Under the pieces are notes generated by a model. The model made no database searches and was not told where the DNA came from. It saw only the letters and a list, made by a program, of their open reading frames with translations. This document shows positions 49,162 to 56,927 of a stretch of 64,000 bases of DNA, in pieces. Numbering within the stretch: position 1 is the first letter of the stretch; each line of letters begins with the position of its first letter. The DNA comes from Methylobacterium sp. J-078 (GTDB lineage Bacteria > Pseudomonadota > Alphaproteobacteria > Rhizobiales > Beijerinckiaceae). Location of the stretch: the NCBI RefSeq assembly GCF_022829285.1, contig NZ_JAKSYI010000052.1, positions 1-64,000 on the forward strand, read 5' to 3'. The position numbers and the translations under genes were made by a program.

Positions 49162-52132
49162 GCGCGTGGACCGACCGGAGGCGCGCGTCCTGCGCCAGCT
49201 CGCGGAAGCGGCCCTGTTCGAAGGCCTCGCCGAACGGGAGCCGGCGCAGGATACGGAATACCTCGCCTGGCGGATCGGCGCGCTGCGCCTGCGTGCCATC
49301 GGCAGCTTCGGCCCGTTCGACCGCCCGCGCCTCGCCCCCGGAACGATCGAGATGGCGGGGTCGGGCGGGTCCTGGCATGCGGCCGACCTCGTCACCCTGG
49401 TGGAGGCTCTTCCTGGCGAGGGGGAGCGCCGGGTTCGCCTGCTGGCGGAACTCCGGCAGACGATCGCGCTCTGCCGCTGGAATGCCGAGACCCTACGCGC
49501 GCCCGACCGCCGCGCCCTGCCCTTCGCGGCCCTCGACGCCGCGCTATCGGAGGGCCATCCCTATCACCCGTGCTTCAAGGCGCGCACCGGCTTCAGCCTG
49601 GACGATCACCGTCGCTACGGGCCGGAATCCGCCGCACCCTTCCGCCTCGATTGGCTGGCCATTCGCCGGGACTCCCTTGCCCTGTCGCTGCCGGGGCAAG
49701 AGGCGGCGTTCTGGCAGGCCGAACTCGGCGGGGAGACGCAGGTTCTGGGGCGTCGCCTCGGCGAGGCCGGGCATTCCTTCGAAACCCACGCCCTGCTCCC
49801 CGTCCATCCCTGGCAGATGCGTCGGCTCACGGTGGGGCCGCTGCGGTCCTGGTTCGCCGAAGGACGTGCGGTAGCCCTGGGATCCGCCGGTCCACGCTAC
49901 CGCGCCACCCAATCCCTTCGCACCCTGCACAACCTCGACGATCCAGGCGCCGCCAGCGTGAAGCTCGCCCTCGACGTCGTCGTGACGTCGAGCCCGCGAA
50001 CCCTCGATCCGCGCTTCGTCCTGACCGCCCCCGCCCTGTCGGACTGGCTGGCGGGGATCGTCGCGGGCGACCCGCTCCTGCGCGGACGCTACAGGCTGGA
50101 CGTCCTGCGCGAATACGCGGCCGTCCTCGCCGACCGCAACGGGTCTTGCGCGGGCCAGCTCGCGGCGATCTGGCGCGAGAGCCCGGATCTCGCTCACGGC
50201 GAGGCGGCCGTGCCCTTCAACGCCCTGATGGTGTGCGAGGCCGACGGTACCGCTTTCATCGAACCGTGGCTGGCGCGCCATGGGCTGGCGGCGTGGCTCG
50301 ACCGCCTCGTCGAGATCGCGCTCCTCCCGGTCTGGCATCTTCTGGTGGCTCACGGCATCGCCCTGGAGGCGCACGGCCAGAACATGATCCTGGTCCACCG
50401 CGACGGCTGGCCCGAGCGGGTGATCTTGCGCGACTTCCACGAGAGCGCGGAATACGGCGTCGACTTCGTCGCCGAGCCGGGGCGCGTACCGGATTTCGGC
50501 GCCATCGACCCTGCCCATGCCGGCCCTGTGGATGACCGTTTCCATGCCATGCGTTCGCCCGCCGTGCTGGCCGAACTCGTCAGCGACAGCCTGTTCGTCT
50601 TCGGCGTCTCCGAGATCACCCACCTGCTCGGCCGGCTGCACGGACTGGACGAGGCGGGTTTCTGGCGCGGCCTCGGCCTTCGACTGGCGCGGCACGCCAC
50701 CGCGCACGGCCTTCAGGACCGCTTCGCACGCCTCTGCATCGACGCTCCCTCGCTGACGGTGGAGGCGCTGCTGGCGCGCAAGCTCGGGCTCGCGGAGGCG
50801 GATTGCAGCCGCCGCGTGTCCAACGCGCTGTTCTTCTTGCCCCAACAATCCTCCGGAGACGCCATGATCGAGATCGACGGATGCACCATCGATACGGATG
50901 CGATGGAGGCCGCCATCTGCCGGGTCGGGCGCCATGCCCGGCTGACGGGCGGCAGAGGCGAGCGTGTCGCCATGCGCCTGCGTGACACTACCGAATGCCT
51001 CGCCTTCATCCTGGCCGCGCGCCGGGTCGGCGCGACGCTCCTGCCCATCCACTTCGCCGTCCCGGATGACGGTGCCCGGCGGCTCGCCGCCCGCGCCGGC
51101 TGTCACCGGATCTTCCTCGATAACCTGGACGGCGAGGCGATCGTGGACGCAAGCCCACCGGTCCCGGGTGAGGGGCAGCTCCTTCAGATGAGTTCCGGCA
51201 CGACGGGCGAACCCAAATGCATCGCGCGGGCCTGGAGCGCCGTGGAGCGCGAAGTGGAGAGCTATGTCGCGGCCTTCACCGAGCCGGCCGGGATGACCCC
51301 GGTCGTCGCCTGCCCGATCACGCATTCCTACGGGCTGATCTGCGGGGTGTTCGTCGGCCTGCGGCGCGGGCGCGTGCCGGTGCTGCTCGACACCACCAAT
51401 CCGAAATACCTGCTGCGCCGCCTGCGCGAGATCGAGCGTCCGCTGCTCTACACGGCGCCGGCCCTCCTCCACACCCTCGCGCGGATGCTGCCGGAGGACG
51501 CGCGCATCCACGCGGCCATGACCTCTGGCACCCTCCTGCCCGCGCCCTGGTTCGAGACCATCCGGGGCCGGGTCGAGCACCTTTTTCAGCAATACGGCTG
51601 CTCGGAGGCCGGCTGCATCGCCATCAACCCGGATTTGCAACAGCCCAACGCCATCGGCAGACCCCTGCCCCATCACCGCGTCGCGGCGGGTATGGGCGCG
51701 GAGCATCCGGCCGAGATCGTGGTGGAGACCGAGGCCGGGTCCATCCGCACCGCCGATCTTGGGTATCGCCGGGCCGACGGCATGCTGGTCTTCGTGTCGC
51801 GCCTCGACGACACGATCAACGTCTCCGGGCTCAACGTCTATCCGGGCGAGGTCGAGGACGTGGTGATGGCGATGCCGGGCATCACCGACGCGGTGGCCTT
51901 CGCCCGGCCCGATCCCTTCGCGGGCGAGCGGGTCACACTGATGTTCAGCGCCGAGGCGCCCGTGCCGCCCCGAGCCCTCCAGGATTGGTGCCGGCGCTGG
52001 CTCGCCGGCCATCAGGTCCCCGGCGAGGCCGTTCAGGTCGCGGCGATCCCCCGTCAGGCCAACGGCAAGATTTCGCGCCGCGCTGTGGCCGAGCGCCATC
52101 GAAGCGGCCTCTTGGCAGAGGCCGAGGCATGA
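49145..52132 (+). CDS. mllBC: Fused NIS synthetase (AsbB-like) and aryl-AMP ligase (AsbC-like)
   Basis: 995 residues from GTG 49145, inside the upstream gene; the longer frame is not needed. Residues ~1-570 are a second IucA/IucC synthetase ('LLPVHPWQMRRLTVGP', 'RATQSLRTLHN', 'ALEAHGQNMILVHRDGWPERVILRDFHESAEYG'). Residues ~574-995 are a compact adenylation enzyme: P-loop SSGTTGEPK (~683-691), 'YGCSEAG', 'DLGYRRADGMLVFVSRLDDTINVSGLNVYPGEVE' and 'RQANGKISRR'. In petrobactin synthesis AsbC activates 3,4-dihydroxybenzoate and AsbB joins polyamine arms to citrate. The two are separate genes in Bacillus but fused here. Confidence 0.88.
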   Translation: MPLPLERVDRPEARVLRQLAEAALFEGLAEREPAQDTEYLAWRIGALRLRAIGSFGPFDRPRLAPGTIEMAGSGGSWHAADLVTLVEALPGEGERRVRLLAELRQTIALCRWNAETLRAPDRRALPFAALDAALSEGHPYHPCFKARTGFSLDDHRRYGPESAAPFRLDWLAIRRDSLALSLPGQEAAFWQAELGGETQVLGRRLGEAGHSFETHALLPVHPWQMRRLTVGPLRSWFAEGRAVALGSAGPRYRATQSLRTLHNLDDPGAASVKLALDVVVTSSPRTLDPRFVLTAPALSDWLAGIVAGDPLLRGRYRLDVLREYAAVLADRNGSCAGQLAAIWRESPDLAHGEAAVPFNALMVCEADGTAFIEPWLARHGLAAWLDRLVEIALLPVWHLLVAHGIALEAHGQNMILVHRDGWPERVILRDFHESAEYGVDFVAEPGRVPDFGAIDPAHAGPVDDRFHAMRSPAVLAELVSDSLFVFGVSEITHLLGRLHGLDEAGFWRGLGLRLARHATAHGLQDRFARLCIDAPSLTVEALLARKLGLAEADCSRRVSNALFFLPQQSSGDAMIEIDGCTIDTDAMEAAICRVGRHARLTGGRGERVAMRLRDTTECLAFILAARRVGATLLPIHFAVPDDGARRLAARAGCHRIFLDNLDGEAIVDASPPVPGEGQLLQMSSGTTGEPKCIARAWSAVEREVESYVAAFTEPAGMTPVVACPITHSYGLICGVFVGLRRGRVPVLLDTTNPKYLLRRLREIERPLLYTAPALLHTLARMLPEDARIHAAMTSGTLLPAPWFETIRGRVEHLFQQYGCSEAGCIAINPDLQQPNAIGRPLPHHRVAAGMGAEHPAEIVVETEAGSIRTADLGYRRADGMLVFVSRLDDTINVSGLNVYPGEVEDVVMAMPGITDAVAFARPDPFAGERVTLMFSAEAPVPPRALQDWCRRWLAGHQVPGEAVQVAAIPRQANGKISRRAVAERHRSGLLAEAEA

Positions 52133-53457
52133 AGCGCGAGACCATCGTCACCGCCATCGGCACCGTGCTGCGCGAGGAGATGCATCATCCCCACCTCGAC
52201 GGCTTCGGTCCGCAGGCCCGGCTCAACGAGGACCTCTACCTCGACTCCGTCCAGCTCCTGCAACTCATCCTCGCCCTGGAGATGACGCTCGGCCTGTCCG
52301 TTCCCGAGACGTCGATGAGCCGGCAGGCGATCGCTACAGTCGACGATCTCGCGGCGATCCTCGCCCCGGCTGAGCAGCCCGCAGCACAGCCTCGGGAGGT
52401 CACGGCGCAAGCCGATGGGCCGGCGGCGATGGCCGAGGGCGTCCATGGCGAGATGCCGTACGACCTGAAGATCCATTGCTTCGTCAGCTGCGTCTGCGAC
52501 GGGCTGAAGGCGCGCGGGATCGACCACCGGCCGTTCTACGCCTTGATCTGGGACGCCGAGTTCGCCATCACCGAGGATTTCCGGCTCGCCTACCATTCCG
52601 ACGCGATGGACCACGAGTCCTTCCGCTACTGGTTCGAGCGCCTCTACGGCGTACCGCTCCTGGCCTGGTACGACCATGCGGCCTCGAAGGACGCGAACGT
52701 CGCCACCCTCCTCGGCCTCCTCGCGCGGCGCTCGCCGGACGAAATCATCATGGTGATGCTGGACATGTTCCACCTGCCGGAGCGGGAGAACAAGTTTAAC
52801 CAGAACCCCTTCCCGCACTACCTGCTGGTGGCGCTCTCCGACGACCCCGAGGCCTGGCAGGTGCGCGATCCCGATTTCCGCTGGGAAGGACGTATCGCGC
52901 GCGACACACTCCTCACCGCGATCCGCCAGCCGACCGTCGCCGGCGGTTACCGCTTCGATCCGTCCCTCGCCCACCCGCCGGCGGATGCCGATCTCGCGCC
53001 CTTCTTCGCGGCGTGCTTGCGCCCCGACGCTAATCCGCTGATCGACGCGGTGCGCGCCATCGTCTCGGCGCATGCGGAGGCGCGGGGCGGCTTGCGTCTC
53101 GCCGATGTCGGCACGGCGCTCCGGGAACTGCCGGTCATCACGATCCGCAAATGGGCCTACGAGCACGGCTTCGCCTTCATCTGGCGCGCCCTGCGCTGGC
53201 CCGACGCCGAGTTCCAGCGGATCTGCGACGCGATTGAGGTGCTGGTTAACGGCCTGACCGCGCTGCACTACGCCGTCCTCAAGCTCGCCAGGACCGAAGA
53301 CGCCACCCTCGTCGCACCGATCTTCGAGCGTCTCGACACCCTCGACGCGGCGGAATTCACGATCAAGCGGCAACTCGGCGAAGCGTTCGAGGCGTGGCGC
53401 AAGACCAAACTCGTCTCTGGGCGAGGAACCCCTTTCCGCGAAAGGCTCGACGCATGA
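52129..53457 (+). CDS. mllDE: Fused aryl carrier protein (AsbD-like) and transferase (AsbE-like)
   Basis: 442 residues; ATG 52129 overlaps the upstream stop as ATGA. Residues 1-80 are an acyl carrier protein with phosphopantetheine Ser40 in 'LNEDLYLDSVQLLQL'. A Pro/Ala linker (~83-105) leads to an AsbE-like domain ('DLKIHCFVSCVCDGLKARGIDHRPFYALIWDAEFAITEDFRLAYHSD' and 'NKFNQNPFPHYLLVALSDD'). AsbE transfers the carrier-bound hydroxybenzoyl group to the polyamine. Fusion of carrier and transferase is a natural way of channelling the activated aryl group. Confidence 0.86.
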   Translation: MKRETIVTAIGTVLREEMHHPHLDGFGPQARLNEDLYLDSVQLLQLILALEMTLGLSVPETSMSRQAIATVDDLAAILAPAEQPAAQPREVTAQADGPAAMAEGVHGEMPYDLKIHCFVSCVCDGLKARGIDHRPFYALIWDAEFAITEDFRLAYHSDAMDHESFRYWFERLYGVPLLAWYDHAASKDANVATLLGLLARRSPDEIIMVMLDMFHLPERENKFNQNPFPHYLLVALSDDPEAWQVRDPDFRWEGRIARDTLLTAIRQPTVAGGYRFDPSLAHPPADADLAPFFAACLRPDANPLIDAVRAIVSAHAEARGGLRLADVGTALRELPVITIRKWAYEHGFAFIWRALRWPDAEFQRICDAIEVLVNGLTALHYAVLKLARTEDATLVAPIFERLDTLDAAEFTIKRQLGEAFEAWRKTKLVSGRGTPFRERLDA

Positions 53458-54296
53458 GACTGTCCCTCTGCACCATCAGCTTTCGCCACCACCTCCTGTC
53501 GATCGGCGAGATCGCCCGTTTCGCACGCGGCAGCGGCTTCGACGGCATCGAGCTCTGGGGCGTCCACGCGCGCAACATCGGGCCGGGTGATCACGGCGCC
53601 TGGCTCGCCCATTACGGCCTGCGCGTGCCGATGCTGAGCGACTATCTTCTCCTCGACGCACCATCAGAAGCCCTGACGCGGAGCCTCGCCGAATTGTGCC
53701 GGCTGGCGGAGATCTGGCAGGCGCCGCGCCTGCGCACCTTCGCGGGGAGCAAGGCCAGCGCCGCTACCTCAACGGAGGAGCGCGCCCTGATCGCGCGCCG
53801 CCTGCGAAGCGCGGCCCGCACCTTGTCGGACCACGGCCTGCGGCTCCTCGTGGAGACCCACCCCGGCACCCTGGCCGACACGACGGACTCCCTCGAGCGC
53901 TTGCTGGACGAGGTCGACCACCCGGCGCTCAAAGTGAATTTCGACATCCTCCACGTCTGGGAGGGGGGCGACGACCCGCGCGCGGCACATGACCGGCTCG
54001 CGGAGCACATCGACTACTATCATCTCAAGAACGTGCGCGACCGCGCCGACTTGTCGGTGTTCGAGCCCGCCAACGTCTACGCCGCCGCCGGGCGGCGCGA
54101 CGGCATGACCGGCCTGTTCGACGGCGTCCTGGACTACGCGGCTTTCCTCGAAACACTGCATCCGGACGCGGAGGGCTCCCTCGAATGGTTCGGCGGCTCC
54201 TGCTTCTCCGTCCTGCCGGCCGACCTGTCCGGGGTCCGGCGCACCACCGCCCGGCGCCACAACGAACAGGCGTTCCATCTCGACGTCGCGGGTTGA
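53454..54296 (+). CDS. mllF: 3-Dehydroshikimate dehydratase (AsbF-like)
   Basis: 280 residues; ATG 53454 overlaps the preceding stop. It has a TIM-barrel fold of the sugar isomerase/epimerase family with the metal ligands of AsbF: E134 in 'LLVETHPG', D164 in 'VNFDIL', H190 in 'YYHLKNV' and E244 in 'SLEWFGG' (E142, D175, H201, E253 in Bacillus anthracis, from memory). AsbF turns 3-dehydroshikimate into 3,4-dihydroxybenzoate, the catechol of petrobactin. It closes the asb-type core; two smaller genes follow in the same direction. Confidence 0.88.
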   Translation: MRLSLCTISFRHHLLSIGEIARFARGSGFDGIELWGVHARNIGPGDHGAWLAHYGLRVPMLSDYLLLDAPSEALTRSLAELCRLAEIWQAPRLRTFAGSKASAATSTEERALIARRLRSAARTLSDHGLRLLVETHPGTLADTTDSLERLLDEVDHPALKVNFDILHVWEGGDDPRAAHDRLAEHIDYYHLKNVRDRADLSVFEPANVYAAAGRRDGMTGLFDGVLDYAAFLETLHPDAEGSLEWFGGSCFSVLPADLSGVRRTTARRHNEQAFHLDVAG

Positions 54297-54345
54297 GCGC
54301 GCCGCCTCCGCGAACGAAGCTTCCTCCACCCAGCAGGATCGTGCC

Positions 54346-54624
54346 ATGCCCGAGAGCCGCGCCGTCGTCCCGACGCCCCACGCGAGCCGCTACCTTCAGC
54401 AACTTTGCAAGCACTGGTCGCACCGATTCGAGATCGAATCCAGCGCCACCCTCGCTCGGATCGCCCTGCCTCTCGGCGAGACGCAGCTGAGCGCCGATGC
54501 GGAAGCGCTGACCATCGATCTGTCGGCCGACGACGCAGCCAGGCTCCCCGATCTGCGCGACGTCGTGGTGCGCCATATCGAGCGCTTCGCGTTTCGCGAG
54601 ACCCTGCGCTTCCAGTGGTCGTGA
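54346..54624 (+). CDS. DUF2218 family protein
   Basis: A 92-residue protein. 'PTPHASRYLQQLCKHWSHRFEIESSATLARIALPLGETQLSADAEALTIDLSADDAARLPDLRDVVVRHIERFAFRETLRFQW' covers the entire DUF2218 domain. These small proteins recur next to siderophore and TonB-receptor genes in alphaproteobacteria and have been suggested to act in iron handling, possibly as intracellular siderophore-interacting proteins. It lies 49 bases after AsbF and 52 bases before the acetyltransferase, consistent with one operon. Confidence 0.88.
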   Translation: MPESRAVVPTPHASRYLQQLCKHWSHRFEIESSATLARIALPLGETQLSADAEALTIDLSADDAARLPDLRDVVVRHIERFAFRETLRFQWS

Positions 54625-54676
54625 CGCATTCGGCCCGATCCGGGGCCGAAAATTCTTCCGACATCTGGGAGGTGAC

Positions 54677-55192
54677 ATGATGGATTCCGAAGCCAAGATC
54701 CGGGCCATGCGCGACACCGACGCGCCGGGCATCTTCGAGATCTACAATCAGCCGTCCTTCCGCTTCGGAACGCTCGCGCTGCCCTATGAATCCTTCGAGA
54801 CCGTTCGGAAATGGGCGGAGCCACGGTCCCCGCGCGACCTGCACCTCGTGGCGGACCTGGGCGGCCGCGTCGTGGGCGCGGCGGCCCTGCGCCCCTTCTA
54901 CGGGCGCCGCGCCCATGCGGCGGAGTTCTGGATCGCCGTGCACGATGACATCGCCGGGAAGGGTGTCGGCTCAAGCCTGCTCGCGGCGATCATCGACACC
55001 TCGGACAACTGGCTCAACGTCACGCGCATCGAGATGACGGTATTCACGGATAATGCGCATGCCATCGCCCTCTACGAGAAGTTTGGATTCACCATTGAGG
55101 GGACGCACCGGGCCGCGAGCTTCCGGAACGGTACGCTCGTCGACGCGCATTGCATGGCGCGTCTGCGGCCTGACGGGTCGGCGCACACGTGA
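54677..55192 (+). CDS. GNAT N-acetyltransferase (AaaT/YhhY-like)
   Basis: A 171-residue protein with a strong GGGAGG ribosome site; ATG 54677 or 54680. GNAT features are: 'IRAMRDTDAPGIFEIYNQPSFRFGTLALPYESFETVRKW', the acetyl-CoA loop 'VHDDIAGKGVGSSLLAAIID', 'NWLNVTRIEMTVFTDNAHAIALYEKFGFTIEGTHRAASFRNG'. It is closest to amino-acid acetyltransferase AaaT (YhhY). In this operon it probably acetylates the polyamine part of the metallophore, as in rhodopetrobactin B; that is inference. It ends the biosynthetic operon. Confidence 0.88.
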   Translation: MMDSEAKIRAMRDTDAPGIFEIYNQPSFRFGTLALPYESFETVRKWAEPRSPRDLHLVADLGGRVVGAAALRPFYGRRAHAAEFWIAVHDDIAGKGVGSSLLAAIIDTSDNWLNVTRIEMTVFTDNAHAIALYEKFGFTIEGTHRAASFRNGTLVDAHCMARLRPDGSAHT

Positions 55193-55196
55193 TTCA

Positions 55197-55695
55197 AGGG
55201 TAAGCCTGCCGCCCTGATCGGATTGATCCAGAACATCACCGATCGACATGGCCTTGAAACACAGCTTCGGCGGCTGGCTCGTACCGACGACCTGACGCAA
55301 CTGGCCAACAGGGCCGAGTTCAACCGCGTCCTCGACGCGCGACTGCATGAGGCGCGTGCTGCGAACGGCGACGTTGGGGTGCTGCTGATCGATCTCGACG
55401 GCTTCAAAGGCGTGAACGATGCGCTCGGCAATGCGGCGGGCGACGTCATGCTACGCCATGTAGCCGACTGGCTGCGTTCATCCACCTACGAGCGGTGGCT
55501 CCCGCCGCGTCTGGAGGCGATTAGTTTGCGGTCGTCGTACCTCCCGGCCTCAGTCGCGCAGGACTGGACCGAATGGTGCTGCGCCTCCTGCACAACCTTG
55601 AGATCGTCATAGATGGACAAAGTCAGATCGCGCGTGTGACGGGAACCATCGGCATCGCTTGGTCTTATTGGGCGGCTGTTGATCTGCGCGCCTGA
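55197..55695 (+). pseudogene. PAS-GGDEF diguanylate cyclase relic
   Basis: The 5' part reads 'ALIGLIQNITDRHGLETQLRRLARTDDLTQLANRAEFNRVL...VGVLLIDLDGFKGVNDALGNAAGDVMLRHVADWLR', the start of a GGDEF domain. A frameshift occurs near 55480-55500. In the new frame 55513-55530 reads GG-D-stop-F-A, i.e. the signature Glu codon is TAG (55522-55524). It continues 'LDRMVLRLLHNLEIVIDGQSQIARVTGTIGIAW', the end of the domain. The N-terminal PAS is missing. It is a dead gene. Confidence 0.75.
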
Positions 55696-55950
55696 AATCA
55701 CTCCAGCGCTCGCCGCATCGACGGTCCTGAGGCTACCCCCAATGCCGTTGACACTGCCGACGTACCCTGCGCTCGCGGCAGGCCCGGTCGTGCTTGTGGC
55801 TGGCGCCTCCGCCGTCACCGAGAGTTTGGCAAGATTGGCTTCTGCTGCCTGGGCAGAGGCTCGTTAAGCTTGAGCGCCGTAGGGCACGAGGCTGGCGCAG
55901 GAGGCGAGGAGAAGGGTTCGGTAGGCGGGCCGTGAACGAAGGGGCGACAT
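55690..55950 (-). pseudogene. TonB-dependent (BtuB-like) receptor N-terminal relic under the riboswitch
   Basis: From ATG 55950 the frame codes a signal peptide ('RTLLLASCASLVPYGAQA') of outer-membrane type, a TAA stop at 55864-55866, and then in the same frame 'LAKLSVTAEAPATSTTGPAASAGYVGSVNGIGG', the low-complexity lead-in plus TonB-box-like 'LSVTAEAP' of TonB receptors. Similarity ends near 55690, where the GGDEF relic begins. The plug and barrel are gone. It lies directly downstream of the cobalamin riboswitch, so the lost gene was probably a B12 receptor. Confidence 0.65.
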
Positions 55951-56064
55951 AGGACCTCGGGCGACGTCTGTAGCATGTCACCGCGAAGACGCCGGTCCGC
56001 CCGCGACATGCGAACGCCTCGACACCCACCAGGACACCCCGCCCGATGCGTTTCGCGTGTGACC

Positions 56065-56245
56065 ACGATTGACGGCAGGTCTCCTGGCTCGCGGGTCACC
56101 GCCCTCTCATCGTCTTCCCAGGCCCAAAGACCCAGTGGCGTGTTGATGATGGGCTCGCCGCTTACAGTTGCGGGGGGGCAGCCGCGGCATCGAGCCCAAA
56201 AGCCCTCACCGCGTTCCCTTTTGATCCTCCGGAGAGGAACCGTCG
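56065..56245 (-). ncRNA. Cobalamin (B12) riboswitch
   Basis: On the minus strand the conserved elements occur in order: GGTTCC (56241-56236), AAAAGGGAACxCGGTG, GC-x-GCCCCCCCGCAACTGTAAGC with GGCG after it, GCCACTGG (~56138), TGGGAAGACG, and the B12 box GAGCCAGGAGACCTGCC at 56090-56074. The B12 box matches the consensus AGYCAGGAGACCTGCC. This is a complete AdoCbl-type aptamer. It sits ~115 bases before a broken TonB receptor, with no intact gene to control on that strand before the GNAT gene. Confidence 0.93.
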
Positions 56246-56389
56246 GGCACAAGGAGCCCGACCAAACGGCACGCCGTCAATACTACTTCAGGGCTTTTTG
56301 GCCGTGTGTGTTCAGAGGGTAACAAACAATAGCTCTTGACCGCATGTCCTCGGAACACGGCGGCGTCGGCTTCTTTCGCATCATCGCTC

Positions 56390-56512
56390 AAAAGCGGACT
56401 GGCAGATATCCACCCAGTCCAGTCGTGAGCGGACTGGCGGAAGCCGACCCAACACAGTCATTAGGATCGCCATCAGCGCTTCCCGAAAGCGGCCATTCGT
56501 CGGCCGTCCGGC
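56390..56512. repeat. Dispersed repeat family, copy A
   Basis: This is the longest copy: AAAGCGGACTGGCAGATATC, CCAGTCGTGAGCGGACTGG, GAAGCCGACCCAA and a second block GAAAGCGG-C-ATTCGTCGG. It aligns with copy B (32131) over its whole length and with C and D in part. It lies between the riboswitch and the Crp/Fnr relic, in the 55951-56587 stretch without an intact gene. Confidence 0.6.
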
Positions 56513-56587
56513 AATTTCGGCTCGGGATGGGTAACGGACCTTGACCTTCTGCCCCGAAGCGGACACCGAACCATTGGAGTGCAGCAG

Positions 56588-56850
56588 TCACCGTCTACCG
56601 GCAGAGGCCAAGCTGCCTCTGTCAATGATCTCGACCGCGCCACGACGTAGCTCGACCAGACCAGCCTCTGCCCATTGCGCCAGAATGCGACTCACCACCT
56701 CGCGGACGCTGCCGATGTCAGTAGCTATTTCCTGGTCAATCGAAAGACTGGCGCCATGGACCTGATCAAGGGTGAGAGCCGCAAGGTCGATAGGATCTCG
56801 TGCCGCAAGCACGACAGCCTCATCCCGATTCCAGTGGACGAGCGTCCGGC
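56588..56850 (-). pseudogene. Crp/Fnr-family regulator, C-terminal fragment
   Basis: The last ~60 codons before the stop at 56588 read 'LSIDQEIATDIGSVREVVSRILAQWAEAGLVELRRGAVEIIDRGSLASA', the winged-helix DNA-binding domain of a Crp/Fnr regulator (recognition helix 'SVREVVSRIL'). A poorly matching ~30-residue linker lies before it, and the cyclic-nucleotide-like sensor domain is absent. The frame further upstream is antisense to the M48 gene. It is a truncated relic. Confidence 0.65.
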
Positions 56851-56927
56851 GAACAAATTCTGAGTGACCCGTTCTGGCTCCGAACGCATCTGAGGAGGCG
56901 GGTATCCCTGACGTAGCTAATTCGCGC

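Noticed and set aside
49544..52099. 851-codon minus-strand frame
   Set aside because: It is the mirror of the AsbB-AsbC fusion; the composition is Arg/Ala/Gly/Asp-rich with no domain. Same reasoning for the long minus frames at 44852-46966 and 56820-59156.
55486..55818. 110-codon minus frame as an intact gene
   Set aside because: Its first part is the in-frame continuation of the TonB receptor relic past a stop, and its second part is antisense to the GGDEF relic.
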